Shown: positions 29,501 to 43,482 of the stretch, piece after piece
Position numbering within the stretch: the stretch's first letter is position 1
Layout of the letters: every line of letters starts with the position of its first letter
Assembly: GCA_015350385.1 (NCBI GenBank)
Contig: WNKI01000001.1
Coordinates: 9,789,118-9,853,117 of the forward strand
Reading direction: 5' to 3'
DNA: 64,000 nucleotides
DNA from: Aculops lycopersici
Taxonomy: Eukaryota; Arthropoda; Arachnida; Trombidiformes; Eriophyidae
Notes under the pieces: generated by a model
What the model was told of the DNA's origin: nothing
What the model saw: only the letters and a program-made list of their open reading frames with translations
The model's database searches: none
Position numbers and translations under genes: made by a program

Positions 29501-32500
29501 TTGGACTCCATAGGAGGTGGTTATTTTTGTCCTCCAGTTCCACGGTCAGCTGTTTGCAACTATGCATCAAAAGTTCGCTCTTCATACACTGCCGTTTGAA
29601 GACTAGGTGTTGTCGTTACCTAGTAAAAGATTACATGTGCGATGGTGTAAAGCGTGTGAATGATGAATGTGAAGCATGCAAGCGAAATGAACGAATTTGT
29701 ACGAAAAGGGCGCAAGATCGTACAAATTCTATAGCGAACTCTTGACACGCATAAAACTAATCATGTGTTGGGCAGTGGAATTGGGAACTGTTTCTGTCCT
29801 TCTCTATCTATCATGCCCTCCATTTTTAGCGCCATCTTATCCAATATTTTACGATTTTATAATAAAATCTCCCCTCGATTGATCTTAAAATTCAGAGCTG
29901 AAGAATTAGATTATCACCTGAACGTTCTGGAGCTATTTTAGAGCAGATAGGCCCGCTAACGACCAAGGCGCGCGGCGACAACGAATTCGCATTTTTACCA
30001 TTGAGCAGCTGAAATCGCTGAAAAGGTAAGCTGTTGGCCACTTATGAATATTTCAGATGATGAAAGACTAGGAATAGAATGACCACCAACAACCAGGAGA
30101 ACAATAGCGTGATAGATTTCAATGGCTGCGATAAAATCTCTCAATGTAGCGAGAGATGAGCGGCAATTATCTTGCTCAATACCAACCAAAGCAACTGGCC
30201 AGATTGAGACGTTTCCTGACAAAATCCTCTCAAAATTTAGACTTCTAGACGAGTCTAAAATCTCAGCCTCACTAAGTCGACGGGTAGATTTGTGTTCGGG
30301 AATCATGAATCCAGTAGCGTCCCCACAACACGAGCTGCAAGCGATAAATCCCCTCCTAAGGATCTCCAAAGCTGAGAGAGTGCTTCCGATTGAGTGAAAG
30401 CTGAAAAGTATCCACTTCCAACCGTCGAATAAGTACCTCAAGTGGCTCTAGTAGGAAACCATGAACCTCTACAAAGAGCTCAACGTATATACACCAGGCA
30501 ACGGATGGTTTGACACTTGGCGAATCTCGAGTCTCTGAGGCACCCGAGTTATTTTCTATGGAAGAGAAAGAAGTGGTCGTGGTGTGTGGTTTTGGCCTTC
30601 GGCTGTGGACTGACTGAGTTTTTCGACTGTCTAATTTTGAAGTAGCAACAACGACAACAAAAACAACAACAAGAACAACAGCATCAACTGGAAGTGCTTC
30701 AATTTGCCATTGACTGCATTGAATACAAGGGCATTTTTGAGCTTCGAGCGCGCTACTTGTAAGCCGATTATGAGTTGCGGTTTCAACAAAGTGAGTTGTG
30801 GTTGTTGCCACAACTTCGAAATTCAAGGGACTCGAAGAATCTGCAAAGTTTCGATACATTAGCGCACTTTGAGCTGCGTTTGCCGGCCATTCTATCCCGA
30901 ACAAACTCCATCGAATCGAACTCTCATCTCGGTGGCGAAACGATAGCAATGGCGAATGGAACGAGAACAGTAGCAAATATTAGTGAGCGGACTAGTCGAA
31001 TATGATCGGCTAAACCCTCTGGACTGTGATCATGACGACGAGCGACGTTAGGTGAGTTGTCGGACGAGGGGAACTAAAACTTAAGCCGCTCGATGTTGAT
31101 GTCGAATTGGTGGCCGAGTGGTTTGCGTTAATCCCGCCTCCGATGGATCAATCAGGTTGCTCTTTCTCGCTCCTCTCCGCCGGGTCTATTGGTGGAAGTT
31201 GGTGGCAGTCCTCCATTTATTGCTCTGGCTCCTGTTTTGTACACGAGAACTTCCAATAGACATGGCGGCGCTATGAGTCGATCGATCGATCGATGCCAGC
31301 CAAAAGTTCGAATCAATCGACTAAACCTGGCGAGGTAAATCCTAATTAGCACGTCAGCAAGCAGGTAGCCAGCCAGCTAGTCGGCTAGTCAGGGACTAAG
31401 TCGCCGATTCAAACTTGCAGCTTGAGTCATGACCAGACTCACGCCGCACGGCAGCCGCCCTCTACTCGAGACCAACTATCAGCTCGAGCGGAAGTCGAGG
31501 CGCCAACAGGAGCGACGAAACTCGCACGAATCGCCTCCGTTTATCTGTTCGCTTGAATCGGAGGCGCACAAATAGAGCCAGCGAGTTGGTTGGCAAACGT
31601 TCGAGTTCAGTGCAAGTCGCCATTTAGTTGGTAGCCATGGACTTCCGGCGGCATTAGCATTCGTTTGTGACTGGTGCACAAACGCGTGTGCAGCCAGAGG
31701 AAGCGAGCGAGTTAGATTTGTTGCGAGTAGCGAGTATAACGTTAGGAGATGTTATCTAGGGATGCGGCAACAACCAAACTAGCCGACTTCCGTCTCCTTC
31801 CGTTCGAGAGGCATATGCGAGCTACAGCTTTTATCGCCTCTCGTTACCTTCGAGACACTCGCCTTTCGATCGCGTCGGCTGATTAGGCTGTCGCCTAGTT
31901 TATCTGACTGGAATGCCGGATGCTGAGTCCAGAGTGGGACTAGCGAGAAAAGAGTTGCTGTTTTTGAGGAAATTGTTGTCCCAAGCGAAAGTACTCAGAA
32001 CAGAACTACCACGGCACCAACGACCACCGCCGCTACGAGAGAACCGCTCCTTTTAATGCGACGCAAAGCGTCAAGGTGACTGCTCGTGTTGTTGTTATCG
32101 GTGGTGTTTCAGTTTAGATTTGAGACTCGAGCGACCGAAACTGCAAATGAGTCCAATGAGAGGCAAGAAACAAGAGAGAATAGAATGGGAATGCGAAAAA
32201 ATGGGCGTCATTAGAGATTTAATGTTGCCCATTTATTCACTTGATTGCCTTTGACTCGAACTCCTGGAGCTCGAGCTCGACTCTAAGGTTCGAAGTTTTG
32301 TTGGTTAGGTTTGCGAGTTTCGAATGGAGAATTGCGAGTCGCAAACTTGCAAACGCGCAAAGGGAGGCGAAAAGGAATCGCGAAACGAAAAGGTTAGCGA
32401 GGAACTGACTGGCCTCACTCTTTTTTTCCTGCCGCGGGTCCCGCAAGTTGAATGCTCATTTTGATTTGAGTCGCTCAAGGTAGCGGTGTTATAATTTAAG

Positions 32501-35500
32501 TTGCGTTCGCTCGAACTAGCGACCCAATGGAAGTGGCTAGTCGCAATGGAGCGGCCAGTTTGCCGAGTTTCCGTTGCGTCACACGAATGAGATTGCAAAT
32601 TTCGAGCCCCAAAACTTTCTCTCGCCTTTGGGCTAATTATTGACAAGCGGCTGCGATGGGGGCAATTTAAAGAAAGTGGCCGTCACTCGATACTTCAATT
32701 GGATGCCGTCACTTTCCCGCTTTCCATCCCATCGGCTGACTGGCTGGCCAACTCTGCAACCTAACGGTTGCATATGCAAATGAGCGGGTGGGCAAGTGTC
32801 GCCGCGGGCAGCAAATCTATTGAAGCCACACTATTGGCGGAAAAAGGCTTGCCTCTTGCCCAATCGGACAAGTGGCTGGCGGTATGTTTCGCCGAGTTGT
32901 CTCGCTAAGCTGGACACAAGACGGACTCGGGAGCAGCGGCAATAGCAACAACAACAGCAGCACCGACAATCACCTCCACGTTCAAGCCAAACGCTCGTCC
33001 GCTGGGATTCGGGACGGGCTCGGGTGGCCGACAAAAACACGGACAGCAACCCGAAGGCCGCGGGGCGATATTTTATCGGCCAACTGAGAGTTGGATTTGG
33101 AGGAAGCGTTCGCTCAGTGGAGTCGCTTGTCAGATGATTGTTACTGTTGTGGTGGTTGTCGTTGTTGTTGTTACTGATTCTCTTTCTGTTGTCGCAGTTG
33201 CAGTCGAGGGTGCAGGTAGAGCTGGTGGTTGGCGATTCGCTTGCGCAACTGGCAACTTCCGCCGCCGACAATCAAGCGAATCGGTCGCCGGGGTGGCTAG
33301 TAAAACAAAGGGAAATTTGTGTTTGCAAGAAAGTCGCCTTGTGACTGGCAAATCGGCAACCTGGAGCCAGCGCAACGTTTGCCGGCTCGCTGGCTGCCTG
33401 CTCGTGGCGCTAGTATGCTGCTTTAGCTGGGGGAGGGTGAGAGCGAGAGAGCAACAAACTCAAACAGGAAGGAAGGGAGGAGAGGAACGAAAGTCTCGTG
33501 TGTGCCACAAGCAGCGCCTCGGTTTTAGTGAGCCTCTGAAACTGACAGTTCCAGTTGTCGATCCGGCCGCTAGATTGACGGCGCCGATCAGCTCAACGAA
33601 TGTCCCGCAAGTCGTACACTTTTTCCCTCCTCTCTCTCTCTCTCTCTCTAGCCGCGAGTTTGTTGCCAGTTATTATGTGCAACTCGCGTTGCTGGTTGTG
33701 GCCAGGTGCGGCTAAATACGTTGCGCAACGCAACGCAACGTGACACCGATCTCATGCTAGATCTGCAAAGAGACAGGCGCCCGCATGCAAATATTTGGTC
33801 TTTGTGTGCCTCCAACTCGGTGAATCTGCGGGCATTGCGAGTGGTTCTTCTCCCCGGCCGCTTGCCTAACTTCCGGCGCCGGCAGACGGGAGAGGAGATG
33901 TCCAAACTCCGTACACGCCAACTATGGCGCTAAACCCTTTGGTGACACTTTGGTGACAGCCAAAAGCAGTGGTCGGTGCAAGTGGCAGCACAAACCCAGG
34001 AGACAATTTGTACGGGAACAATTTGTCCCAAGGACTGGTTTCGCTGACGTAGATACTAAACTGGGCGCCAAACTAAAGTAAAAGTGGAAAACGATGACGA
34101 CGACCATGAGAGACTTGACCTCAGTGTCAACAGCAGCACGCGCCGACCTTTTTGTTCAGTCGCTCAGTTTGTTGTCGTTGTCTTTTATAATGTAGAGTCA
34201 CTTCAATGGCACTAGTGGCGCAACATAAACATTCTCCTTCTTGTTGTTGTTGATGTTTTTGCCACCCGCCTCGTCCCCAAGCCTCGCACTTCCGGCGGGC
34301 GAGCCAGTGGAAGCGCGTAGAAGTCGCAATTTGCATAAGAGCGGCTGTTTCTCTCTTCGATGCGCAAAGCGGCGCGCTGCACCACGAACACTCCGCGCGA
34401 ATCTATACGCTTCTCGAGTCGCGAGTTGTGGTATGCAAAGCAAATTGCAGGTTAGCCTTCAAGTGTCTCCAAACTTTCAGGGTTTACATCTAGTGTCGCT
34501 GTGGTTGTTGTTGGCTTATGAATTGGAGTCGCTTACAGTCAATCGTATTGCTGACGCAAAACCTTACTTTGGCTCCGCGAGTTCGGCGACGCCACTCAAA
34601 AGCCAAAGTCATTGGGGGAGTTTTGTGTTTGTTTAGACGCTCAAGTGGCGCGTACAATGCAATTACTCGCCGCCAACTCGACGAAACGGAAAGAAATGAA
34701 AGTTGTAGTGTAAAGGAAAGAGGACACGACGACGACGACGACGACGACGACGACGTCGATAACTAAAAGGAGTGGCAAAAAGTGAGGCGCGAAAAGGGGA
34801 ATTAGAAATTTACAGATCGCGCGGCAAGTGAGAATTGTACGCGCGACTTGCTGCCTGAGATCAGAGCACACCACAATAGTCGTCGTTTTTCATTTGCGTT
34901 CGATTAGCTTTAGTAAATGAAGGCAGCACACGAGAGCTAGAGGCTTGCATCGTCGACGAGTTTACTTGAGGGCAGGGCGCAATGAATGGAGGAGGCAAAA
35001 GTTGTTTAAAATAAACACCACCACTAGCCATCGTGGTGCAAAGCGACACAATAGAGTCTTGTGCACTGAGGACGACTACGACTTCAAACTCGGAGCCAGT
35101 TCTTCGAGTGAAGCTCAATTAAATGGCTTCAATTGCGCACTTGGCCGCCGCAACTCTTCCCTCACTTCTGCTCTCCAAACTCAAAACTCCAAACTCCAAA
35201 CTCCGAGCTTTAAACTCCAAACTGCAAACTCCAACGCTAAGCTTGAATTCGACTCAATGAACATCCTGAATGAATCTTGCAAGTCAAACTTCTCGACACT
35301 CGACGAGACAGACGAATAAATTCTGGCGTCTTGAAAACTTTTTACAGGATTAGTGTTGTGCTTACATATTATTGCCAGTTGCGTAACTGAGGCAAGTGTA
35401 CCATCGGTAGCTAGCTCACTCACTTTGGACACTCAGACGGACAAAGCGTCTCGTTCAAGCTACTAGTTGAATGCCATCCCTTGAGACGCGAGAAACAAGT

Positions 35501-37573
35501 CAGAAAGAGAGACACATACAAAACTGAGACGACTAATGGCTTTTAGGGCGCAGACTAAGGGCTCGCGGGATGCAGCAAACAACGAGATGAGCTTACGCAA
35601 CATGAAAGCTGAGCTCATATTTGAGGAGTTTCTGTGAATCCTAATTGCGCAGTTTCTTTTGCTCATCCTTTTGCTCGACGATTTGTCTTCGGATCGCTAA
35701 CTTGCAAACTCTACCGCAACCGCAAACGCAAAGCACTCGAGATGACGGCCGCTGGAGCACCGAAACCTTGCTCTCGGAGCTTAGGGAGAGCTGAGAGCGA
35801 TGGGCGCGCAGTTGCTCACTTTGCCTGCTCAGGTACAAGTAATGAGCTCATCTGTATTCAATTTCGACGCATTAACAGCGACCGCGACCGAAATGAGCAG
35901 TCGCAAACAAACTACTTGTTGTCGGCGGCTCAAACTTTCGAGCTCATCAATGGGATTGGCCCTAAGCCTTAGTTGCAGTGCTGCTGCTGGTGCCAGTTAA
36001 AGCAAACAAACTACTGACCACAAGATAGGGCCAGCAATTGGGACCCTCATTCATATTGCATGAGACTACAATGCGAGCGCTCGTTATCACTTTGCCTTTT
36101 TTCACTTCCCCTAAGTCGAGTTCAGCGCACTTGTTCATTGAGACGACGAGCGGCAGTGTGATGACCAGCGAGAGCTAAGAGCAAATGATGATCAATCGAG
36201 TTGGCGAAGCGAGCGCAGGCCATAAGACCATTTGAAACTAGAGTCATTGTCAAGTGAGCAGCCAGCCGGCCGCCTGATACTACTGGCGAGTGGCCACTTG
36301 CCGATGGCCAAACGAGTGGACGAGCAGCGCGCGTTGCCTTAGTGGGCAGTGGGCAGCGGACAGCTCGAGCTTCAGGCGGAGCGCTGGCGTCGAGCAAATT
36401 TGATTGATCAATTTGCAACGGCCACCTGTTTGCGCGCTGAGTTTTGGTTGCGTCAGCCACAATTGCGGCCGCCACATCGAAGGCCAACCAACCAACTCAC
36501 TGTTACTTAGTGTCGGTTCGCCGCTTCCCGTCTCCTCGTAGCAAGACGCTGACTTGCTCTGAGCCAGAGGCAACAATAAGCTCACTGTAACAAAGTGCCA
36601 GCGCAATGATTGGATATAAATGTACGATGGAGCAATGGAATAGCAAATAAGTTGGCCGACTATACGGAGAAACCTGCCTCCTCTTTTAGTCTCGCGATTC
36701 GTTTCGTCTCGTTTAAATTTGAATCTTCGTCTTCTCGTCTGGTTTCGCGGAGTTTCGTTTCATTTCATTTCATTTTGCCGCCGCCGTCGCCTACTGGACA
36801 GTGGCGCTGGCCCTTTGATTTATTGGTGGCCACTTGTTGATGTGATCTCATTTCAGTGTGGCTCCCAGTCACAGCACTGCACTAGTTGTTGCCGATACAT
36901 ACGCAGCCACACGAACACTTGTTGGAGGAATGGACAGGAAAAAGATGTTGCAATTCGAATCGACGGCGGCGGCGGCGGCGGCAGCATTAGAAAAGAGACT
37001 CGCGTGATGTTGCGCAACACAAATAGACAAGCCGGATTCTTGCAATCTATTCAAAGTTTCCACTTCTCCCTCAAATGCCACCGCGTCTTTCGGCGGACCC
37101 CAAACAGGAAGTCGGTTGCTCTCGCTGCCAGCGTTCGTCGCTGAACACAATCGTCAGGCGCACGATTGTGTTTGTAGCACTCGATTGGCATTGGATTCCT
37201 TATTCCCTCATTGTGGCTCGCGTTGCACAATCGTCGCCAGCAAGTTGGCGCGGCTATTTATCACTGTGGTCAAGTGAGACCGCGCATCCGGTTAGTTGGG
37301 GGCGACTCAATTTTGAGTGCAAAGCTACATGCATGCGACTATTCTCGAGAATCTCACAGGCGCGCGACGAGCGCATGGCAAAGGAAAGCGAAGCGCGGCG
37401 GCCATTCAACTCGTTCGTCGAATGGCCTTTGTATTTGGTATCCAGTTTAAAAAGCGACACTCGATGCGACAGTCGTGACTCCGCTTAAAGCCAAGAGTCG
37501 AGAGCCACCAGTCCCACAGAAGCCGCGCTGGCGACGCGTCAATCGAGCGTGACCAAGACGCTCGCTGGATGGC

Positions 37574-37593
37574 TTGCCGGCCGGCCGGCCGGC
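37574..37593. repeat. GGCC self-complementary run
   Basis: Four to five GGCC/CCGG units form a fully self-complementary stretch in Lim1 intron 1. Confidence 0.8.
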
Positions 37594-37921
37594 CAGCCTT
37601 ACGATGGTGCGAGCGGCGGCTGCTCATATCCTGCAATGGAATTCCCACCGAAGACTAGAAGCTCGACTTGGTGCGCAAAAGTAGAGGTGGACGTAGAAGT
37701 GCGAAAAGCAGAAGCGTTTTAGTTTCTTCTCCTCTCTCTTTGCCATTTCGTTGCGCTGTGTCGTCAGTGGGATTTGGCGAGACGGACTCAACTCTTTTTT
37801 GCTTGCGGCGCCAGGTTGTTTGGTTTATAGGCTTCACGCTGCGCCTCGTCTGGGCCTTGGAGTTGCGTCACTGCCCATGAAGAAATCTGACTAACTAGAC
37901 ACTGCGAGTGGAGCGGTTTCT

Positions 37922-37958
37922 CTCACCTGTTTCGTTGCCATGGATCCCAACAGGTGAG
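37922..37958. promoter_or_regulatory. Inverted pair of CAGGTGAG octamers
   Basis: CTCACCTGTT, 17 bases, AACAGGTGAG: a perfect 10-bp inverted repeat whose arms each hold an E-box of the CAGGTG type. It lies in Lim1 intron 1. Binding by Snail/ZEB-type factors is only a possibility. Confidence 0.35.
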
Positions 37959-40615
37959 CGGTCGCTTGTGATCAGCCGATCCCTCGCACTCAACCCTTTG
38001 GGGCTGGCATCAGTGAGTCGTGGCAGCTGACTGATGCGCTGAGGGCCATCAAACTCCGCCGGAGCGATCTCCCTGCGGGCCCATCGGAGTTTCGGCGCAC
38101 GAGAGAGAGGGGCTCCGTTGCGAGCCCTTAGGGCAGTTGTTAACTTGCAAACCGCAACCGACCGCTCGGCGCCCATCGAAGTGCAATTTGCCAACACGGC
38201 GGCCACTGGTGGTCGTTGGAGTTGACGTAGAATTGCCATTGAGGCAGCGGCGGCGGCGGCGGCGGCGGCTGCTGGAGTGGCCCATAAACAAGCGGCCAGT
38301 TGTTGTTGCTGCTCTCCTTGTTGCTGTTGCGCAACCGAGAGCATGGTGTGTTTTACCAACATTGCAACACAATGCAAGGGAACCAACGCAACTGCATGCG
38401 CCGAGCAACCAAATGAGACCAGAGAGTGAACCAGACTGAACGAGCGAAAAGATTTACGATTATTGCGCGCCATTAAGGCACATGTTCCTCGTTGGCATCC
38501 AAGCAGCGAGCCTAAGAGTGAGCGCCAGTTCAAATAGAAACAAAACTCTTTGCCATCGCAACTGTGAGCAAAGCGACCAAAGTCCATTGGCCAATGAGAT
38601 CTGACCGCAAACTTGACTCTTGGCGAGTTTAGATGTCGTCGCTGCTCGTCGCCCTTTCCTCAAACTTTTTCTCCTCTCGCTCGTTGGCGCTTCCAAGCCC
38701 AAACACAATGGAAACTATCTTGTCGCCAGTTTTGTTGTTGTTGTTGGCCAATGAGTTTGCTTGGGGCGCAATAGAGAGGAAGGCAGACAGAGAAACAGCG
38801 ACAGAAGGAGCGATTGGAAAACAGGGAGGCGATCGAGCAGTTGATTTGTGTGATCGACTCGCGAGTTTGCGGTCACAAATCTCGAGCGCAGTTTTAATTT
38901 TACGCCATGACAGAGGATCGAAGTTGAGCTGAACTCGACGAGGCTGGACACGAGCAACGAGAGCGGAGACCAGCGAGACAACAAGTTGCGGCTGCACGTT
39001 GCTCGTGCTCGTCGCTCGGCTGGGTGGTCGCCGGTTGAATTGTTAGCGAGCTTTAGAGAAGGGGAGCAGATTTATCCCACTGAGAATCTGTCAGTCGATC
39101 GTTTGTGTTCGCGTTTGTGTGCGTGTGTGCGTCCATGTTTCCGAGCCAGACTCGCTGATTTTGATCTCGCCGCGCGAGATGCCACCTCAATGGGACTCTC
39201 GGTGACGGAGGAGGGAAACTTGCATCTCGCACTGAAGCCGGTTGCTCTTTTGGAACGATCCAGAGAACAACCGACTAGCTGGCTGGCTGGCGGAGAAAAC
39301 GCGCGAGCATGATACTGGCCAACGATAAGAGCAACGCGCCGCCTGCTGCCTGTCATTATGGCTGACGAGCTGTCCGTCAACTTTTTCTGCCAGTCGCAGT
39401 TTCGGTTTGAGTTGTAGTCGCGGCTGTAGTTGTAGTTGTGGTTGTGGTTTTGGTTGGTCTGGATCACAGTGTTGCTACCAGATTTGCGCCGGCAACACTC
39501 CAGCCAACTGCACGAGAGGTGATGCGCCTGAAGTAGCAGCTCTGGAGCTCCAGCTCCAGCCTCGAGGTTCAGGTTTAGTTTCGGTGGCAGCGGATATTGC
39601 GGCTCGGGTTTAGTCAGTTTGTTGCTACCGCCGCCGCCGCCGCCGATTGTTGTGCCCGAGAGTTTGAGTGGCTTAAAGTTTTAGGTTGAGCAGTGGAACA
39701 ACACGAACACGAACAACAACAACAACGACAACAGCAACAGCGATACCAACCACCAGAAGCGACTTTTCTGCACTTGTGTCGGCCACCAGAAAAAAACTGG
39801 TGGCAGCGAAAGTGTATCGGTGCCGCCAATTCGATCCACTCGGCTGCCGACCGAACGACGAGCCGACCGGCAAATAGACTGACCGGACAGTCGACTCGGG
39901 CTAAAGTTCCTCTCGGCCTACGATGTTCACGTGTTGCTCTCTCTCTCTCTCTCCTCCTAAAATTAGTACCAACTCCAGCGCCACTTCAGAGAAGACGAGC
40001 ACAGGGCGGCGGCGGCGCTAGTGGATTCCAATGAAGCGCATGGATACATGACACGACCACCAGACCAAAGCTCGACTTCTAAAATCGTGGTGTCATTCTA
40101 ACTGTGTGTAGCAAACGCGCATCTTGTCGCATCAGCCGGCTAACTGTCACTTGGGTTGGCCGCAGGCGCCAGCTCAAGTGGAGGCCAATGGAAGCTCTGT
40201 TCGCGAACCAAAGCAGACTTTTGGCGACACTTTTGGCCACATTTTTGGTCGGTCTAAATCTTCGGTTTCGGTGGCCATCCGCCTCGAACGCGTAACAATT
40301 TGCGCTCCACTGCCTCGCAAAACTCTACTGCTGCTGCCTCAAGCCGGAGCTCCGACCAAACTTTTCCGGCCGTCCGACTGGACGAGTCAAGTTCTCGCTT
40401 TGGTTTGTTTCCTCGAGTCTTTGGGGGCAGCGAGCGGCCTTGTGACAGACAGGCGCGTTTAGCATCAAACTGGAAGCATATGAAGCTCGAATTATGTACT
40501 CTGTACTAGATGGAGAGACTGGCGCGCGCGAGCTTCATTCAAACGAAATCTGCCTGCCGCAATTTGTACTGGAATCAATTTGTACTCGAGCCAACACATC
40601 TCTTGCTCTGGAGGC

Positions 40616-40616
40616 T

Positions 40617-40671
<55 letters not shown>
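40616..40671. repeat. GTC trinucleotide microsatellite
   Basis: About 18 consecutive GTC triplets, the longest perfect triplet run in the window, 280 bases from the 3' end of Lim1 exon 1. Confidence 0.95.
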
Positions 40672-40672
<1 letters not shown>

Positions 40673-40949
40673 GGTTGGCGCCGCAGCCACAAGTGAGCGT
40701 TAGAAGCGGAAGTAACTTGTGTCGGCGCGACCCGCGGATCAAGTTTGCGCTCCAATAAGCAAGCGGCGACGAGTGGAAAGTTGCGTCTTTGAATGGAGAA
40801 AACGACGTGGATTCTTTTGCTGGATATTTGCGGTCCTTGCATCCAGCTTTTGGAGCCAAGATTACAACAACGAGGATGCGCGCGGCAAACGGTCAGCTGA
40901 GTGGTCGAAACTATAGCTGGAAAAGGTTGCATAAGCGCGCAAAACTTAC

Positions 40950-41864
40950 CTGAATAACTCGCATGTTGAGTCCCGTTTGCTCGGCCAGTTGCTCGCGAAT
41001 GTGACGCGACGGTTTGGGCGCCGACTCAAACGCCTGCTTCAGTACATTCAATTGGTTTGGCTTGATGGTGGTTCGCGGGCCGCGGCGCTTCTCGTTCGAA
41101 TTGGGATCGTCGCCCACCTCGTCGAGACCATTCAAGTCTTGCTGCGAGGCGCTCTCGCGATCGTCGCCCATCAAATCGTCGTCGTCGGCCAGCTCGCCGG
41201 TTAGCTTGTCGCTTGCGAGGTCGTCGCTGGATTCGCTTCGTTCATCAAAGTGGCTGTTGTTATGAATGGTGGTGTTATTTGTTTGGTTGTTGCTGTTGTT
41301 GTTGCTTGCAACCAACACCGAGCCTCCACTTTGATTGCCGGATCCGTTCACTTGTTTACTGTTGTTGCTGTTGCTGTTGTTGTTGCTGTTGTTACTACTG
41401 ATGTTGTTATTATTACTATTACTATTACTCTGATTTATACTATTCACGGCTTGCTGCTGCTGCAATTGATTAAAGTCCTGCTTGCATAGAATCCTCTTGC
41501 CGCCCACTAAATGCATCTGCTCGCCCGTGCTCATTACCTTGTGGCATTTGTTGCAGGTGAAACACTTCAAATGATAAACTCTGTTCCCCTCGAGAACCTT
41601 TTGCACCAATTCGCCCTTCTCAATCGACTTGCAGCAAGCGAAACACTTGGGCCCATAGCGACGCCAATAGTCCGACTTGCAGTACAACTTCCCCTTGATT
41701 TCATAACATTGATCAATCAGTTTCAATTGACAGTCGGTGCAACGCACGCAATCCTGGTGCCAATTCAAGTCAATCACCGAGAATATGAAACGATCTTTTA
41801 TGGGCTTCCGGCAGCCAGCGCACTGATTGCCCTCGTCCTCGTAGCTGGAGGTTATTTGTTGCAT
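40950..41864 (-). CDS. Lim1: Lim1 (Lhx1/5) LIM-homeodomain transcription factor, exon 1
   Basis: A nuclear transcription factor of the Lhx1/5 class, used in head, neural and appendage patterning in arthropods. Exon 1 encodes 305 residues: LIM1 at about 15-66 (CAGC...H..C, C..C...C..D), LIM2 at about 74-130 (CFAC...HLKC, CNKC...C..D), a linker very rich in Asn, Ser and Gln, an acidic stretch, then the homeodomain from residue 260 (RRGPRTTIKPNQLNVLKQAF...HIREQLAEQTGLNMRVIQ). The exon stops in helix 3 at a GTAAG donor (40949) and continues at 22389. The three exons add to 1881 bases with no frame break, giving 626 residues. The homeodomain identifies Lhx1/5 rather than Lhx3/4 or apterous. ATG 41864 lies 14 codons before the first LIM cysteine. 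The sequence just upstream is a CT repeat and a gap, so the promoter and any 5' exon are not visible. Confidence 0.93.
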
Positions 41865-41920
41865 TGTGTTGCGCGCGTTTAGTATTGTATTCTTCCCCTA
41901 CTTGATTCTTGACCTTCCTC

Positions 41921-43482
<1,562 letters not shown>

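Larger units (their letters stand above)
22390..40949 (-). other. Lim1 intron 1 (18.6 kb)
   Basis: This very long intron splits the homeodomain. The many short ORFs in it are overlapping, low-complexity and without domains, so I call no nested gene. Visible structure: a CAGT/CAGC tandem run (about 23527-23577), CTT-rich DNA (about 25980-26007), a GAC run (34736-34757), a GGCC palindrome (37574-37593), GGC runs (38250-38268), a GTC run (40616-40671), and an unusual number of CAGGTGAG octamers. A long intron in a developmental homeobox gene often carries enhancers; that is inference here. Confidence 0.6.

Noticed and set aside
29995..30976. Two overlapping minus-strand frames of 148 and 206 codons in Lim1 intron 1
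   Set aside because: No domain recognised, and low-complexity stretches within. I could not support a nested gene.
33134..33715. 193-codon plus-strand frame
   Set aside because: Starts with a Val run from a GTT repeat, no domain, inside the Lim1 intron.
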